Assembly (NCBI GenBank): GCA_041396585.1
Contig: JAWKYG010000003.1
Span: 124,001 to 188,000 of the forward strand
Length of the DNA stretch: 64,000 nucleotides
Source: JAUIAI01 sp041396585
GTDB taxonomy: Bacteria; Pseudomonadota; Gammaproteobacteria; Burkholderiales; Burkholderiaceae_E
Reading direction: 5' to 3'
The notes beneath the pieces were generated by a model that saw only the letters and a program-made list of their open reading frames with translations, ran no database searches and was not told the origin of the DNA. Shown here in pieces: positions 10,162 to 18,977 of the stretch. Position numbers and translations under genes: made by a program. The number at the start of each line of letters is the position of its first letter. The first letter of the stretch is position 1.

Positions 10162-11570
10162 TCAGCTTCGCAGGGTTTGTTCGAGCAGATGGATCTGCTG
10201 ATTGAGCTCCGCATCCTGCTGGCGCAGCTCGGCAATGCGCTTGACCGCATACATGACGGTGGTGTGGTCGCGACCGCCGAAGGCGTCGCCGATCTCGGGA
10301 AAGCTCTTGCTGGTCAGTTCCTTGGTGAGGTACATCGCCACCTGGCGGGCGCGGGCGATGTTCGCCGGCCGGCGCTTCGAATACATGTCGGCGATCCGCA
10401 CCTTGTAGAAGTCGGCCGCGGTCTTCTGGATCTGCTCGATCGAGACGGGTAGCTGATTCTGCTTCAGAAGATCGCGGCTAGCCTCGCGGGCCACGTCGAC
10501 GGATACGGGCAGGCGGCGAAAGTGAGCAAACGCCAACGTGCGTTGCAGTGCTCCCTCGAGTTCGCGGACATTGCTGCGCACGTTGTCGGCCAGGAAGTTG
10601 GCAACCTCGTCGGTGAGCTGCGGCAGCTGCGGCCGTGTGTTGCGCAGTTGCTCGGCCTTGCGCTGCAAAATGGCCACCCGCATCTCGAGCTCGGGCGGCT
10701 CCACTTCCATGATCAGACCACTGCCGAACCGGGAAATCAGGCGTTCCTTGAAGGCGCTGAGGTGACGCGGATAGGTGTCGGAGGTGATCACCATCTGTTT
10801 GCGCGCCGAGAACAGGGCCTCGAAGGTATAGAAGAACTCCTCCTGGGTGCGTTCGCGGTTGCCCAGGAACTGGATGTCGTCGATCAGCAGCAGATCGAGC
10901 GACTGGTATTTTTCCTTGAAGGCCTGTGGCGTGCGCCGCTGGATCGCATGGACCATTTCATCGAAATAGGTCTGGGCATGCAGATAGCCGATGCGGGCAC
11001 GCGGGGAGTTCTTGACGAACGCATTGCCGATTGCGTTTAGCAGGTGGGTCTTGCCCAGGCCCACACCGCCGTACAGAAACAAGGGGTTGTAGGCCACGCC
11101 GGGTTGCTCGACGCACATCAGCGCTGCCGAGACCGCCATCTGGTTCGATTTACCACGGACCAGGGAATCGAACGTGAACATCGGGTTCAGGGTCGTGGAC
11201 AGGCCCGAACGATGATTCTCGGCCGCTCGCGGCGCGGGGATCCCACCGCCATCCGGGACGGATTCGTCCGGTGATTCGGCGATCGCGACGGGCGGTGTGC
11301 GCGGCGTGACCGACTGCACCGGCGCACGCCCGGCAATCAGTTCGAGCAACACCCGGGTGTCGGGATGGATCTGCTCGCGGACCGCGCTCTCGATGATGGG
11401 CAGGAAGTTCTCGCGCACCATGTTCAGCTTGAGCGCATTCGGCAGGCCTAGTGCGTGCCCTCACTTTCGTTGTAGGCGACGAAAGTGAGGGGCTTTATCC
11501 AGGGCGTGAACTTGCGCGACGAGAGTTCGCTCTCGAGCTTCTCAAGACATTTTTGCCAACGCTCTAGCAT
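10162..11570 (-). CDS. dnaA: chromosomal replication initiator DnaA, interrupted by an apparent frameshift
   Basis: DnaA opens the replication origin. Domain I is read in one frame from the ATG at 11570 (MLERWQKCLEKLESELSS...FTPWIKPLTF) and runs into a TAG at 11448. The rest is in another frame: GLPNALKLNMVRENFLPII, then AAA+ with Walker A GGVGLGKTHLLNAIGN and Walker B LLIDDIQFL, and the DNA-binding motif GRDHTTVMYAVKRI, ending at 10162. The two frames join smoothly (predicted ...YNESEGHALGLPN...) if one G is restored in the GGG at 11458-11460. That run lies at the edge of a perfect 13-bp inverted repeat. dnaA is normally essential, so a sequencing or assembly indel is more likely than loss, though programmed frameshifting cannot be excluded. 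Confidence 0.85.
11458..11491. repeat. perfect 13-bp inverted repeat inside dnaA
   Basis: Arms ccctcactttcgt (11458-11470) and acgaaagtgaggg (11479-11491) are exact reverse complements around an 8-base loop. In dnaA mRNA this is a strong hairpin that ends exactly at the apparent frameshift. Restoring the missing G would extend the stem to 14 bp. Confidence 0.9.
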
Positions 11571-11839
11571 CGGGAGGCGAATCGGACGGCCGTGTTGCGC
11601 TGATCGGGCACCCTGTGGGGTGTTCGGGTCTGTCTCAGCCTGGTTCAACGGTGGGCGGCGTCACCAAGGACACCGGCCCCGTGTAAGGCCCGGGTGTCGC
11701 GGTGGTTGACGTTTACTCACGCTTGGCGAGCGGCCGGCGGGGCGAGATCAGAAGACAGGCCTATCGGCCGCCGCAAGGGCCGTTTCCAGCCAGGGCCGAG
11801 TATTGTACCTGCTTCGCTTGTCCCGGCATCCTGTTCAGA
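11571..11839. other. dnaA-rpmH intergenic region, left part
   Basis: No gene and no DnaA box (not even with one mismatch) was found by eye in the spacer between the divergent dnaA and rpmH genes, although this is where several gammaproteobacteria have their origin. A TACAAT -10-like hexamer pointing towards dnaA is present at about 11802-11807 but has no convincing -35. Confidence 0.4.
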
Positions 11840-11869
11840 TTGACAGGCATATGCCTAAAGGTGTGTAAT
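11840..11869 (+). promoter_or_regulatory. sigma-70-like promoter of the rpmH operon
   Basis: -35 TTGACA (11840-11845), an 18-base spacer and -10 TGTAAT (11864-11869). The predicted transcript would begin about 25-30 bases before the rpmH ATG. Confidence 0.7.
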
Positions 11870-11903
11870 TGAAGGCTTTTTACGGAATTTTGAGCGAGCC
11901 GTC

Positions 11904-12038
11904 ATGAAACGCACTTACCAACCTTCGGTGATTCGCCGCAAGCGTACCCACGGCTTTCGCAGCCGCATGAAGACCCGCGGTGGTCGGGCCGTTCTGAACG
12001 CCCGCCGTGCCAAGGGCCGCCACCGTCTGGCCGTCTGA
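11904..12038 (+). CDS. rpmH: ribosomal protein bL34
   Basis: 44-residue, highly basic large-subunit ribosomal protein beginning MKRTYQPSVIRRKRTHGF and ending AKGRHRLAV. This is the canonical bL34 length and sequence. It is the first gene of rpmH-rnpA-yidD-yidC-mnmE, transcribed away from dnaA, and is preceded by GAGCGAG as a weak ribosome binding site. Confidence 0.97.
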   Translation: MKRTYQPSVIRRKRTHGFRSRMKTRGGRAVLNARRAKGRHRLAV

Positions 12039-12379
12039 AGCCCAGGCGTGCCAGAGCGTCGCTTCGCAGTGAGCACTTCGAACTGATGGCAATTGCCGCC
12101 AAAGGGGCCGATACGCCGGGTTCCGGGCGGCCGCAGTTGCTGATGGCGGTACCCAAGCGGCTCCTGAAGCGGGCAGTCGATCGCAACGCGGTCAAGCGGG
12201 TTGCGCGCGAGCATTGGCGCCATCTGTCTTGGCAGCATGGCGGTGGTGGTGTTCGTTCGCAGCGCTACCTGTTGCGGCTCAAAGCGCGGCCCGCGGGCTA
12301 TGCGGAATATTCCCGCCCGGCGCGCAAGAAGTTCTGGCATCTCGAACTGGCCGCCTTGTTTGCGCGCCTGAGCGCCTGA
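12035..12379 (+). CDS. rnpA: ribonuclease P protein component
   Basis: Protein subunit of RNase P (tRNA 5' maturation). The motif RAVDRNAVKRVAREHWR is the RNR signature. The region before it, LRSEHFELMAIA, corresponds to the family's N-terminal strand, so the first ATG in frame (12086) would truncate the fold. In-frame codons upstream of it include no ATG, GTG or TTG back to a stop overlapping the rpmH start. A CTG at 12035 overlaps the rpmH stop as CTGA and gives 114 residues, near the family norm; I use it provisionally. Alternatively a frameshift separates the GTG at 12048 (VPERRFAV) from the rest. Confidence 0.75.
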   Translation: MKPRRARASLRSEHFELMAIAAKGADTPGSGRPQLLMAVPKRLLKRAVDRNAVKRVAREHWRHLSWQHGGGGVRSQRYLLRLKARPAGYAEYSRPARKKFWHLELAALFARLSA

Positions 12380-12385
12380 CCCGCG

Positions 12386-12637
12386 ATGGCGAGGCTGTTG
12401 ATCGCTCTATTGCAGGCCTACCGGTTGATGGTCAGCCCGTGGCTGGCACCTCGCTGCCGATTCATGCCCACCTGTTCCGCCTACTCGATAGAGGCCTTAC
12501 GGCGTCATGGCGCGTGGCGAGGCGGGTGGCTGGCGCTGCGGCGGATCTCTCGTTGTCATCCGTTTGGTGCCAGCGGCATCGACGAAGTGCCTACCGAATG
12601 GCCCCCGCCGCCGTCGCGGCGAGCCACCTCCGAATGA
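12386..12637 (+). CDS. yidD: membrane protein insertion efficiency factor YidD
   Basis: 83-residue protein that aids YidC-dependent membrane insertion. It has the diagnostic core YRLMVSPWLAPRCRFMPTCSAYSIEALRRHG with its conserved cysteines, and RCHPFG downstream. It lies 6 bases after rnpA and upstream of yidC, the standard arrangement. The C-terminus is Pro-rich. Confidence 0.95.
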   Translation: MARLLIALLQAYRLMVSPWLAPRCRFMPTCSAYSIEALRRHGAWRGGWLALRRISRCHPFGASGIDEVPTEWPPPPSRRATSE

Positions 12638-12695
12638 GCGCCGGTCAGTTCGCGGTGCCAAAAACGACAACCTTCAGCCTGAGCCTCTTGCCGAT

Positions 12696-14372
12696 ATGCA
12701 GATGCAGCGCACCATCCTCTGGGTGATCTTCACGATGTCCCTCGTACTGCTCTGGGATGCCTGGCAACGGCATCAGGGTGGGCCGGGGATGTTTGCCTCT
12801 GCGCCGAAGGTCGAGCAGCAGGTAGCAGCCGGGCCGACCCCGGCGGCTGGTGCGCCGTCGGCCGCGGTCGATGGCGGTTCTGTGCCCAGCGGCGGTTCGG
12901 TGCCGGGTGCCGCGGGTGCGCAGGTGGGGACCACGCCGGCAGAGCAGCCCGGAATTGGTGAAAAGCAGCGAGATCTGGTCAGCCTGCACAACGACCTGGT
13001 GCGCCTGGACATCGATCTGCGCGGGGCGGCAATCGTGCGCGGTGAACTGTTGGCCCACCGTGAGGCTGACAGCGACAGCGCGCTGCAGTTGCTGTCGTCG
13101 CAGCCCGGGCGCTTCTATGTCGCGCAGAACGGGTTTATCAATGCGCCTGCAGGCGCGCGTTATCCCACCCATGTCACGCCGTTCAAGGTGGTCGACGGTG
13201 CGACCGATCATTCGATCACGCTGGTGGCAAGCGAAGGTGGTCTGCGCGTCGAGCGCCGGATGGAACTCAAGCCGGGCTCGTACATCGTCGATGTCAGCGA
13301 CACCATCACGAATGAAGGCAGCGCACCGGCTTCGCCAGTGCTCTATCGTCAGCTGACCCGGGACAATCACAAGCCGAGCGGTGACACCCAGTTCTTCTCG
13401 ACCTTCGCCGGGCCGGTGATCTACACCGAAGCCCAGAAGTTTCAGAAGATCCAGTTCGACGATGTGCTCGACGGCAGCGCCAAGCATGCGACCGAGGCGG
13501 CCGACGGCTGGGCCGGCATCATCCAGCACCACTTCGCCTCGGCCTGGCTACCGCCGGACGGCGTGCAGCGCACCTTTTACACGCAGCCCTCCGGGCCCAA
13601 CCTGATTTCGGTGGGCTACAAGCAGCCGCTCGGGGAGATTGCCCCGGGTGAGCAGCGCAGCACCAATGCGCGCCTGTTCCTGGGCCCGCAGGATCAGAAG
13701 CTTCTTGCGAAGATCGCGCCCGGGCTCGATCTCACGGTCGACTATGGGTTTCTGACCATCATCGCCAAGCCCCTGTGGTGGTTGCTGGAAACCCTGCACG
13801 GGTTGGTGGGCAACTGGGGCTGGGCGATCGTGCTGCTGACCCTGATCGTGAAGACGATCTTTTTCCCGTTGCAGGCAGCCAGCTACAAATCGATGGCGCG
13901 CATGAAGGCGGTGGCGCCACGGCTGACCGCGCTTCGAGAGAAGTACGGCGATGATCGTGTGCAGCTCAATCAGAAGATGATGGAGCTCTATAAGAACGAG
14001 AAGATCAATCCGCTTGGCGGTTGTCTGCCGATCCTGGTTCAGATTCCGGTGTTCATCTCTCTGTACTGGGTCTTGCAGGGCTCGGTCGAGATGCGCGATG
14101 CGCCGTGGATCGGCTGGATTCGCGACCTGGCAAGCCCGGATCCCTACTATGTGCTGCCGTTGCTGATGGCCATCAGCATGTTCGTGCAGACCAAGCTCAA
14201 TCCCACGCCACCCGATCCGGTACAGGCCAAGGTGATGATGTTCATGCCGATCGTGTTCTCGGTGATGTTCTTCTTCTTCCCGGCCGGCCTGGTGCTGTAC
14301 TGGCTGGTCAACAATCTGTATTCGATCGCGCAGCAGTGGGTGATCACACGCAAGATCGTCAAATCGCACTGA
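12696..14372 (+). CDS. yidC: membrane protein insertase YidC
   Basis: 558-residue insertase (gammaproteobacterial YidC with a large periplasmic domain). The N-terminal membrane segment MQRTILWVIFTMSLVLLWDAWQ is followed by a low-complexity Gly/Ala/Pro/Val linker (about residues 30-90) and the periplasmic domain. The conserved five-helix core comes last, with NWGWAIVLLTLIVKTIFFPL, INPLGGCLPILVQIPVFISLYWVL and a final hydrophobic block ending in a basic tail (ITRKIVKSH). The frame is open far upstream; the ATG at 12696 (or 12702) is chosen because it starts the first membrane segment. Confidence 0.97.
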   Translation: MQMQRTILWVIFTMSLVLLWDAWQRHQGGPGMFASAPKVEQQVAAGPTPAAGAPSAAVDGGSVPSGGSVPGAAGAQVGTTPAEQPGIGEKQRDLVSLHNDLVRLDIDLRGAAIVRGELLAHREADSDSALQLLSSQPGRFYVAQNGFINAPAGARYPTHVTPFKVVDGATDHSITLVASEGGLRVERRMELKPGSYIVDVSDTITNEGSAPASPVLYRQLTRDNHKPSGDTQFFSTFAGPVIYTEAQKFQKIQFDDVLDGSAKHATEAADGWAGIIQHHFASAWLPPDGVQRTFYTQPSGPNLISVGYKQPLGEIAPGEQRSTNARLFLGPQDQKLLAKIAPGLDLTVDYGFLTIIAKPLWWLLETLHGLVGNWGWAIVLLTLIVKTIFFPLQAASYKSMARMKAVAPRLTALREKYGDDRVQLNQKMMELYKNEKINPLGGCLPILVQIPVFISLYWVLQGSVEMRDAPWIGWIRDLASPDPYYVLPLLMAISMFVQTKLNPTPPDPVQAKVMMFMPIVFSVMFFFFPAGLVLYWLVNNLYSIAQQWVITRKIVKSH

Positions 14373-14395
14373 GCTCGGCGGGTTCGACGGGCGCA

Positions 14396-15757
14396 ATGCC
14401 CGCTGATGAACCGATCGTTGCCTTGGCGAGCGCGCCCGGGCGTGGCGCGGTCGGTGTGATCCGGCTGTCCGGGCCGGATCTCTCTGCGGTTCTGAGTCAC
14501 ATGTTCGAGCGGCCCCTGCGTGCGCGCCACGCGCATTTCGGGCCCTTGCGCGATGCCGATGGGCAGGTGCTCGATCACGGCATCGCGATCCACTTCCCCG
14601 CGCCACACTCCTACACCGGTGAAGAGGTGCTCGAGTTGCAGGCCCATGGCGGTCCGGTGGTCATGCAGCTGCTGTTGCAGGCGATGCTCGAGATCGGCCG
14701 ACCGATCGGTCTGCGACTGGCACGTGCCGGCGAATTCACCGAGCGCGCATTCCTGAACGGCAAGCTCGATCTGGCGCAGGCCGAGGCCGTGGCCGACCTG
14801 ATCGATGCCGGGTCGGCCCAGGCCGCGCGACTGGCGGCGCGATCACTGGCGGGTGATTTTTCGATCGAGGTGAACGCCATCGCGCGGGCGATGCTGGAGG
14901 CCCGCATGTTCGTGGAGGCCTGTCTGGATTTTCCCGAGGAAGAGATCGACTTTCTCGCCGACGGCGAGATCCTGCGCCGGGTGGCGGGGATCGCCAACGA
15001 CCTCACCCGACTACAGACGCAAGCGCACCAGGGCGCCCTGTTGCGCGAGGGCATGATCGTGGTGATCGCCGGCGAGCCCAACGTCGGCAAGTCATCCTTG
15101 CTCAACGCCTTGGCCAGGGCCGAGGTGGCGATCGTCACCGATCTTCCCGGCACCACGCGTGACCGGCTCAGCCAGACCGTCTTGATCGAGGGCATACCGG
15201 TCGAGATCATTGACACGGCCGGTTTGCGCGCCACCGATGATCCGATCGAGCGAATCGGCATCGAACGCACCCGCGACGGTATCGCTCGTGCCGACGTGGT
15301 CATGTGGCTGGCCGATGCCCGTGAGCCGCACCGAGACCTGGCCGAGGACATCGCATCGGATGCGATCGCGGCGGCCCGGGCGGCCGGCGCAGCCGAGCTT
15401 CGGGTTCTGAACAAGATCGATCTGAGCGGAGGCGATGCCGGTGAAGATGCCCGGGGTCGCCTGTTGATTTCTGCACGGACTGGTGCGGGTCTGGATGTCT
15501 TGCGGGCCCGTCTGCTGGCCCTGGCCGGCTGGCAGGGCGCAGGCGAGGCGCGCTTCATCGCGCGCGAGCGTCACCTTCAGGCACTGGCAGAGGCGGCCGG
15601 ACATCTGAGCCGCGTCCCCGAGGCCGCCGTAGCCGGCGCCGAACTGATGGCCGAGGAGTTGCGTCTGGCACATCGTGCGCTTGGGCGCATCACCGGGGAG
15701 GTCAGCGCCGACGATCTGCTCGGCGAGATCTTCGGGCGTTTTTGCATCGGCAAATAG
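14396..15757 (+). CDS. mnmE: tRNA modification GTPase MnmE
   Basis: 453-residue GTPase that, with MnmG (39858), modifies U34 of certain tRNAs. The N-terminal tetrahydrofolate-binding domain contains APGRGAVGVIRLSG and EEVLELQAHGGPVV. The G domain has P-loop GEPNVGKSSLLN, the DTAG motif (IIDTAGLR) and NKID. The C-terminal FCIGK carries the invariant catalytic-site Cys. The ATG at 14396 gives the expected length. Last gene of the rpmH cluster. Confidence 0.97.
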   Translation: MPADEPIVALASAPGRGAVGVIRLSGPDLSAVLSHMFERPLRARHAHFGPLRDADGQVLDHGIAIHFPAPHSYTGEEVLELQAHGGPVVMQLLLQAMLEIGRPIGLRLARAGEFTERAFLNGKLDLAQAEAVADLIDAGSAQAARLAARSLAGDFSIEVNAIARAMLEARMFVEACLDFPEEEIDFLADGEILRRVAGIANDLTRLQTQAHQGALLREGMIVVIAGEPNVGKSSLLNALARAEVAIVTDLPGTTRDRLSQTVLIEGIPVEIIDTAGLRATDDPIERIGIERTRDGIARADVVMWLADAREPHRDLAEDIASDAIAAARAAGAAELRVLNKIDLSGGDAGEDARGRLLISARTGAGLDVLRARLLALAGWQGAGEARFIARERHLQALAEAAGHLSRVPEAAVAGAELMAEELRLAHRALGRITGEVSADDLLGEIFGRFCIGK

Positions 15758-15758
15758 A

Positions 15759-16817
15759 ATGCCGATGAACGAGTCGCACGATCAGGAGACGATCTTGACC
15801 CAAGCATCGACACCGGCAACGGTTCGTGAAGCGCTGTTTCTGATGATGTGCCGGATCCGCGCCTTCGAGGAAGCGGCCGATCGTGCCAGCCAGGGCGGTG
15901 TGGCGGCCTTCGGCCAGAGCCTCGGCGGCAAGGCCAGTGTGCGCGGTCCGCTGCATCTGTCCATCGGCCAGGAGGCGGTTTCGGCGGGTGTCTGTGCGCA
16001 CCTGAATCGCGACGACTATCTGACCTCGACCCATCGTGGCCATGGGCACACGCTGGCCAAGGGTGCCGACGCCACGCGCATGATGCTCGAGCTCTATGGC
16101 AAGGCGGGTGGCTACTGCGGTGGCCGTGGCGGGTCGATGCACATTGCCGATTTCTCGGTGGGCATGCTGGGGGCCAACGGGGTGGTGGCGGCCGGTATGC
16201 CGATCGCGGTGGGCGCCGCGCATGCGCTGAAGATTCAGGGGCGTCAGGGGATCGCAGCATCATTTTTCGGTGATGGTGCGATCAACCGCGGCCCGTTCGG
16301 CGAGAGCCTGAACTGGGCCTCGGCCTATGGGCTGCCGGTGCTGTTCGTCTGCGAAGACAACCAATGGTCGGCCACGACGCGCACCGCGGATATGTCCGCC
16401 GGCGAGGGCGCGGCGGCACGGGCGCGGGCCTATGGTATCGAGGCGGAAACGGTCGACGGCATGGATCTGCTGGCCATATACGAGACGTCGGGGCGGCTGG
16501 TCGAGGCGATGCGCGCCGATGGCCGCCCGCGTCTGCTGCATGCGCTGACCTATCGATTCACCGGTCATGTGTCGGTCGATCCGGCTGGCTATCGCGACCC
16601 CGCCGAGGTCGCGGCCGCGCGTGAGCGCGATCCCATCGTCCTGGCGCGTGCGCGTTTCATCGCCGAGGGTATGAGTGCGGCGCACCTGGATGCGCTGGCC
16701 GCCAGTGCACAGGATGAGATCGATTCCGCCGTGCGTGCGGCCGAGCAGGCAGCCTGGCCCGAGCTGGCCGCCACCCGCCAGGATGTGCAAGACCTGGCCA
16801 GCAATGATTGGACATGA
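15759..16817 (+). CDS. 2-oxo-acid (pyruvate/acetoin-type) dehydrogenase E1 alpha subunit
   Basis: Thiamine-diphosphate-dependent E1 alpha subunit, 352 residues. The ThDP/Mg motif FFGDGAINRGPFGESLNWAS...EDNQW is clear, as is LTSTHRGHGHTLAKG near the cofactor site. It pairs with the E1 beta gene just downstream. ATG codons at 15759 and 15765 are possible, and a TTG at 15795 has the best ribosome binding site (AGGAG). Neither an E2 nor an E3 gene is nearby, so the substrate (pyruvate, acetoin or a branched-chain oxo-acid) is undetermined. Confidence 0.9.
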   Translation: MPMNESHDQETILTQASTPATVREALFLMMCRIRAFEEAADRASQGGVAAFGQSLGGKASVRGPLHLSIGQEAVSAGVCAHLNRDDYLTSTHRGHGHTLAKGADATRMMLELYGKAGGYCGGRGGSMHIADFSVGMLGANGVVAAGMPIAVGAAHALKIQGRQGIAASFFGDGAINRGPFGESLNWASAYGLPVLFVCEDNQWSATTRTADMSAGEGAAARARAYGIEAETVDGMDLLAIYETSGRLVEAMRADGRPRLLHALTYRFTGHVSVDPAGYRDPAEVAAARERDPIVLARARFIAEGMSAAHLDALAASAQDEIDSAVRAAEQAAWPELAATRQDVQDLASNDWT

Positions 16818-16821
16818 GCCG

Positions 16822-17802
16822 ATGACGATCTCGACGATGACCTATGCGCAGGCGGCGGCTGCCGCGCTGCATCGCACGCTGGCCGAGCAGGAGTCGGTGG
16901 TCGCGCTTGGCGAAGACGTCGGCCGCGGCGGCATATTCGGTCAGTACAAAGGCCTGGCCGATGCCTACGGGCCGTCGCGCATCATCGACACGCCGATCTC
17001 GGAATCGACGATCGTCGGTGCGGCGGTCGGGATGGCGCTGACCGGTCTGCGCCCCGTGGTCGAGATGCGGGTGGTGGATTTTGCGCTCTGCGCGATCGAC
17101 GAAATCGTCAACCAGGCGGCCAAGAACCGTTTCATGTTCGGCGGCCAGGGCCGGGTACCCGTGGTTCTGCGCCTGCCCAATGGCATATGGAGCGCTTCGG
17201 CCGCCCAGCATTCGCAATCGTTGGAGGCCTGGTTCGCGCACATCCCGGGCCTGGTCGTGGTCGCGCCCTCGACCGCCTCGGACAACTATCACCTGCTGCG
17301 TGCATCGATCGCCTCCGATGATCCGATCGTCTACTTCGAGCACAAAGAGCTCTGGGCCGATGAAGGGCAGGTGGATACCGATGATGCCTCGCAGGCCGTG
17401 CTTGGTAAGGCCCGCATTGCGCGTCAGGGCTCGGACCTGACCTTGGTCAGCTGGAGCAAGGCGGCGCGCTGGTGCGAGCAGGCGGCCGAGCTTCTGGCGG
17501 CCGATGGCATTTCGGCCGAGGTCATCGATCTGCGCACGATCTGGCCCTGGGATCGCGACGCGGTGCTGGCGTCTGCGCAGCGTACCGGGCGCATGCTGGT
17601 CGTGCATGAGGCGGTGCAGACCGCCGGCTTCGGTGCGGAGGTGTTGGCCACAGTGGTCGAGCGCTCGCCGCTGGGCGCCGTGCGTGTCGGCAGGATTGCA
17701 CCGCCGCGTCTGCCGGTCGGCTATTCACCGGGCCTGGAGGCCGAGGTCCGGATCGATGCCGGCAAGATCGCTGCGCGGGTTCGCCACTGGATGGCCGATT
17801 GA
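16822..17802 (+). CDS. 2-oxo-acid dehydrogenase E1 beta subunit
   Basis: 326-residue partner of the upstream E1 alpha. Family features are GEDVGRGGIFGQYKGLADAYGPSRIIDTPISE, the VVEMRVVDFALCAIDEIVNQAAK region and a C-terminal transketolase-like domain (AEVIDLRTIWPWD, VVHEAVQTAGFGAEV). The start is a few bases after the E1 alpha stop, so the two are probably co-translated. The following permease gene overlaps its stop codon. Confidence 0.92.
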   Translation: MTISTMTYAQAAAAALHRTLAEQESVVALGEDVGRGGIFGQYKGLADAYGPSRIIDTPISESTIVGAAVGMALTGLRPVVEMRVVDFALCAIDEIVNQAAKNRFMFGGQGRVPVVLRLPNGIWSASAAQHSQSLEAWFAHIPGLVVVAPSTASDNYHLLRASIASDDPIVYFEHKELWADEGQVDTDDASQAVLGKARIARQGSDLTLVSWSKAARWCEQAAELLAADGISAEVIDLRTIWPWDRDAVLASAQRTGRMLVVHEAVQTAGFGAEVLATVVERSPLGAVRVGRIAPPRLPVGYSPGLEAEVRIDAGKIAARVRHWMAD

Positions 17803-18923
17803 GCCGATCGCGGGTCGATGTCGTTCTGACAGCGTTTGGTCGCGATCGTCACGAACGCCTGGTGGTCTTGCGCACGCTGGTGGTGGCGCTCGCCGCCGGG
17901 GCCCTGTTCGCCGCGCTGGGCAGCCCGCTGCCCTGGCTGATCGGCCCGTTGCTGGTGACGGCCGGTGCGCGTCTGAACGGCGTGGCGCTGGACAGCCCGC
18001 ATCTGTTGCGTGGCGCCGGCCAATGGGTGATCGGCGCGGCGCTCGGGCTGTACTTCACGCCGCAGGTCATCACCCAGCTGACCGGCCTTTGGTGGGCGAT
18101 CCTGTGCGCGATGGTGCTGGCCTGGAGTCTGACCCTGCTATTCGGCTGGATTCTGCGCCGCTGGGGCGGGCTGGATCCCGCGACGGCATTCTTCGCAGGG
18201 GCGGTGGGCAGCGCCACCGAGATGTCGATCCAGGGCGAGCGTCATGGCGGGCGTTTCGAACTGATCGCCGCGGTCCACAGTGTGCGCGTCGTGATCGTGG
18301 TGGTCGGGGTGCCCTATGTGTACAAGTGGTTGCAGCTGCACGGCACCGATCCCTACAGCGCATCCACGCTCGATGTCTGGTGGCCCGGCTTGCTGGCCCT
18401 GATCCTGACCTCGGTGGCGCTGGCGTCCTGGCTCGGGCGCTGGGGTTTTCCGAATGTCTGGATGATGGCGCCGCTGGTAGTGGCCGCGCTCGCCAGCGCG
18501 GTCGATGCGCCGCCCAGTGCCCTGCCCCGCTGGTTCGTGATCGCCGGCCAGTTGTTCATCGGGATGTCGCTTGGCGTGCGCTTCAGGCCGGAGTCGATGG
18601 CCCACATCAAACGGATCGTGCCGCTGGTGATCATCAGCACGGCTGGACTGATTCTGTTGGCCGCGGCCGCGGCCACCGCCCTGGCCTGGGTCGTGGAGCT
18701 GCCTGCGGCCACCATGATCCTGGCGACCTCGCCAGGCGGCATTGCCGAGATGAGTCTGACGGCCAAGGTCCTGCAACTCGGCGTGCCGGTGGTGACCGCA
18801 TTCCAGGTGGCACGCATGATTGCGATGGTATTGACCGTGGGCCCGATCTATCGGACGCTGGTGCAACGCTGGCCGGCGCGCTGGGGAACTCCTTCCGGCG
18901 GGCCGGATATGGGCCGCACCTGA
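17799..18923 (+). CDS. AbrB-type membrane protein (putative permease)
   Basis: 374-residue integral membrane protein of the AbrB/putative ammonia monooxygenase family, with two homologous halves of about five membrane segments each. Family features are SPLPWLIGPLLVTAGARLNG and FFAGAVGSATEMSIQGERHGG in the first half, and ATSPGGIAEMSLTAKVLQLGVPVVTAFQVAR in the second. The TTG start overlaps the E1 beta stop (TTGA), indicating one transcript with the E1 genes. Despite the family name, no DNA-binding AbrB domain is seen. Transport of a small organic acid is a guess from context. Confidence 0.85.
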   Translation: MSRSRVDVVLTAFGRDRHERLVVLRTLVVALAAGALFAALGSPLPWLIGPLLVTAGARLNGVALDSPHLLRGAGQWVIGAALGLYFTPQVITQLTGLWWAILCAMVLAWSLTLLFGWILRRWGGLDPATAFFAGAVGSATEMSIQGERHGGRFELIAAVHSVRVVIVVVGVPYVYKWLQLHGTDPYSASTLDVWWPGLLALILTSVALASWLGRWGFPNVWMMAPLVVAALASAVDAPPSALPRWFVIAGQLFIGMSLGVRFRPESMAHIKRIVPLVIISTAGLILLAAAAATALAWVVELPAATMILATSPGGIAEMSLTAKVLQLGVPVVTAFQVARMIAMVLTVGPIYRTLVQRWPARWGTPSGGPDMGRT

Positions 18924-18929
18924 GCATCA

Positions 18930-18956
18930 CCCGGGGCCTGCCCGGCGGGTCTTTTT
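18930..18956 (+). terminator. rho-independent terminator after the E1/AbrB operon
   Basis: Hairpin CCCGGGG/CCCGGCGGG with loop CCTG and a two-G bulge, followed by TCTTTTT. Confidence 0.7.
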
Positions 18957-18977
18957 CCAATCTCTTGTCGATCAATC

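Noticed and set aside
11571..11903. Replication origin between dnaA and rpmH
   Set aside because: Position is classical, but no DnaA box was found by eye and the region has little AT richness. Not annotated as oriC.
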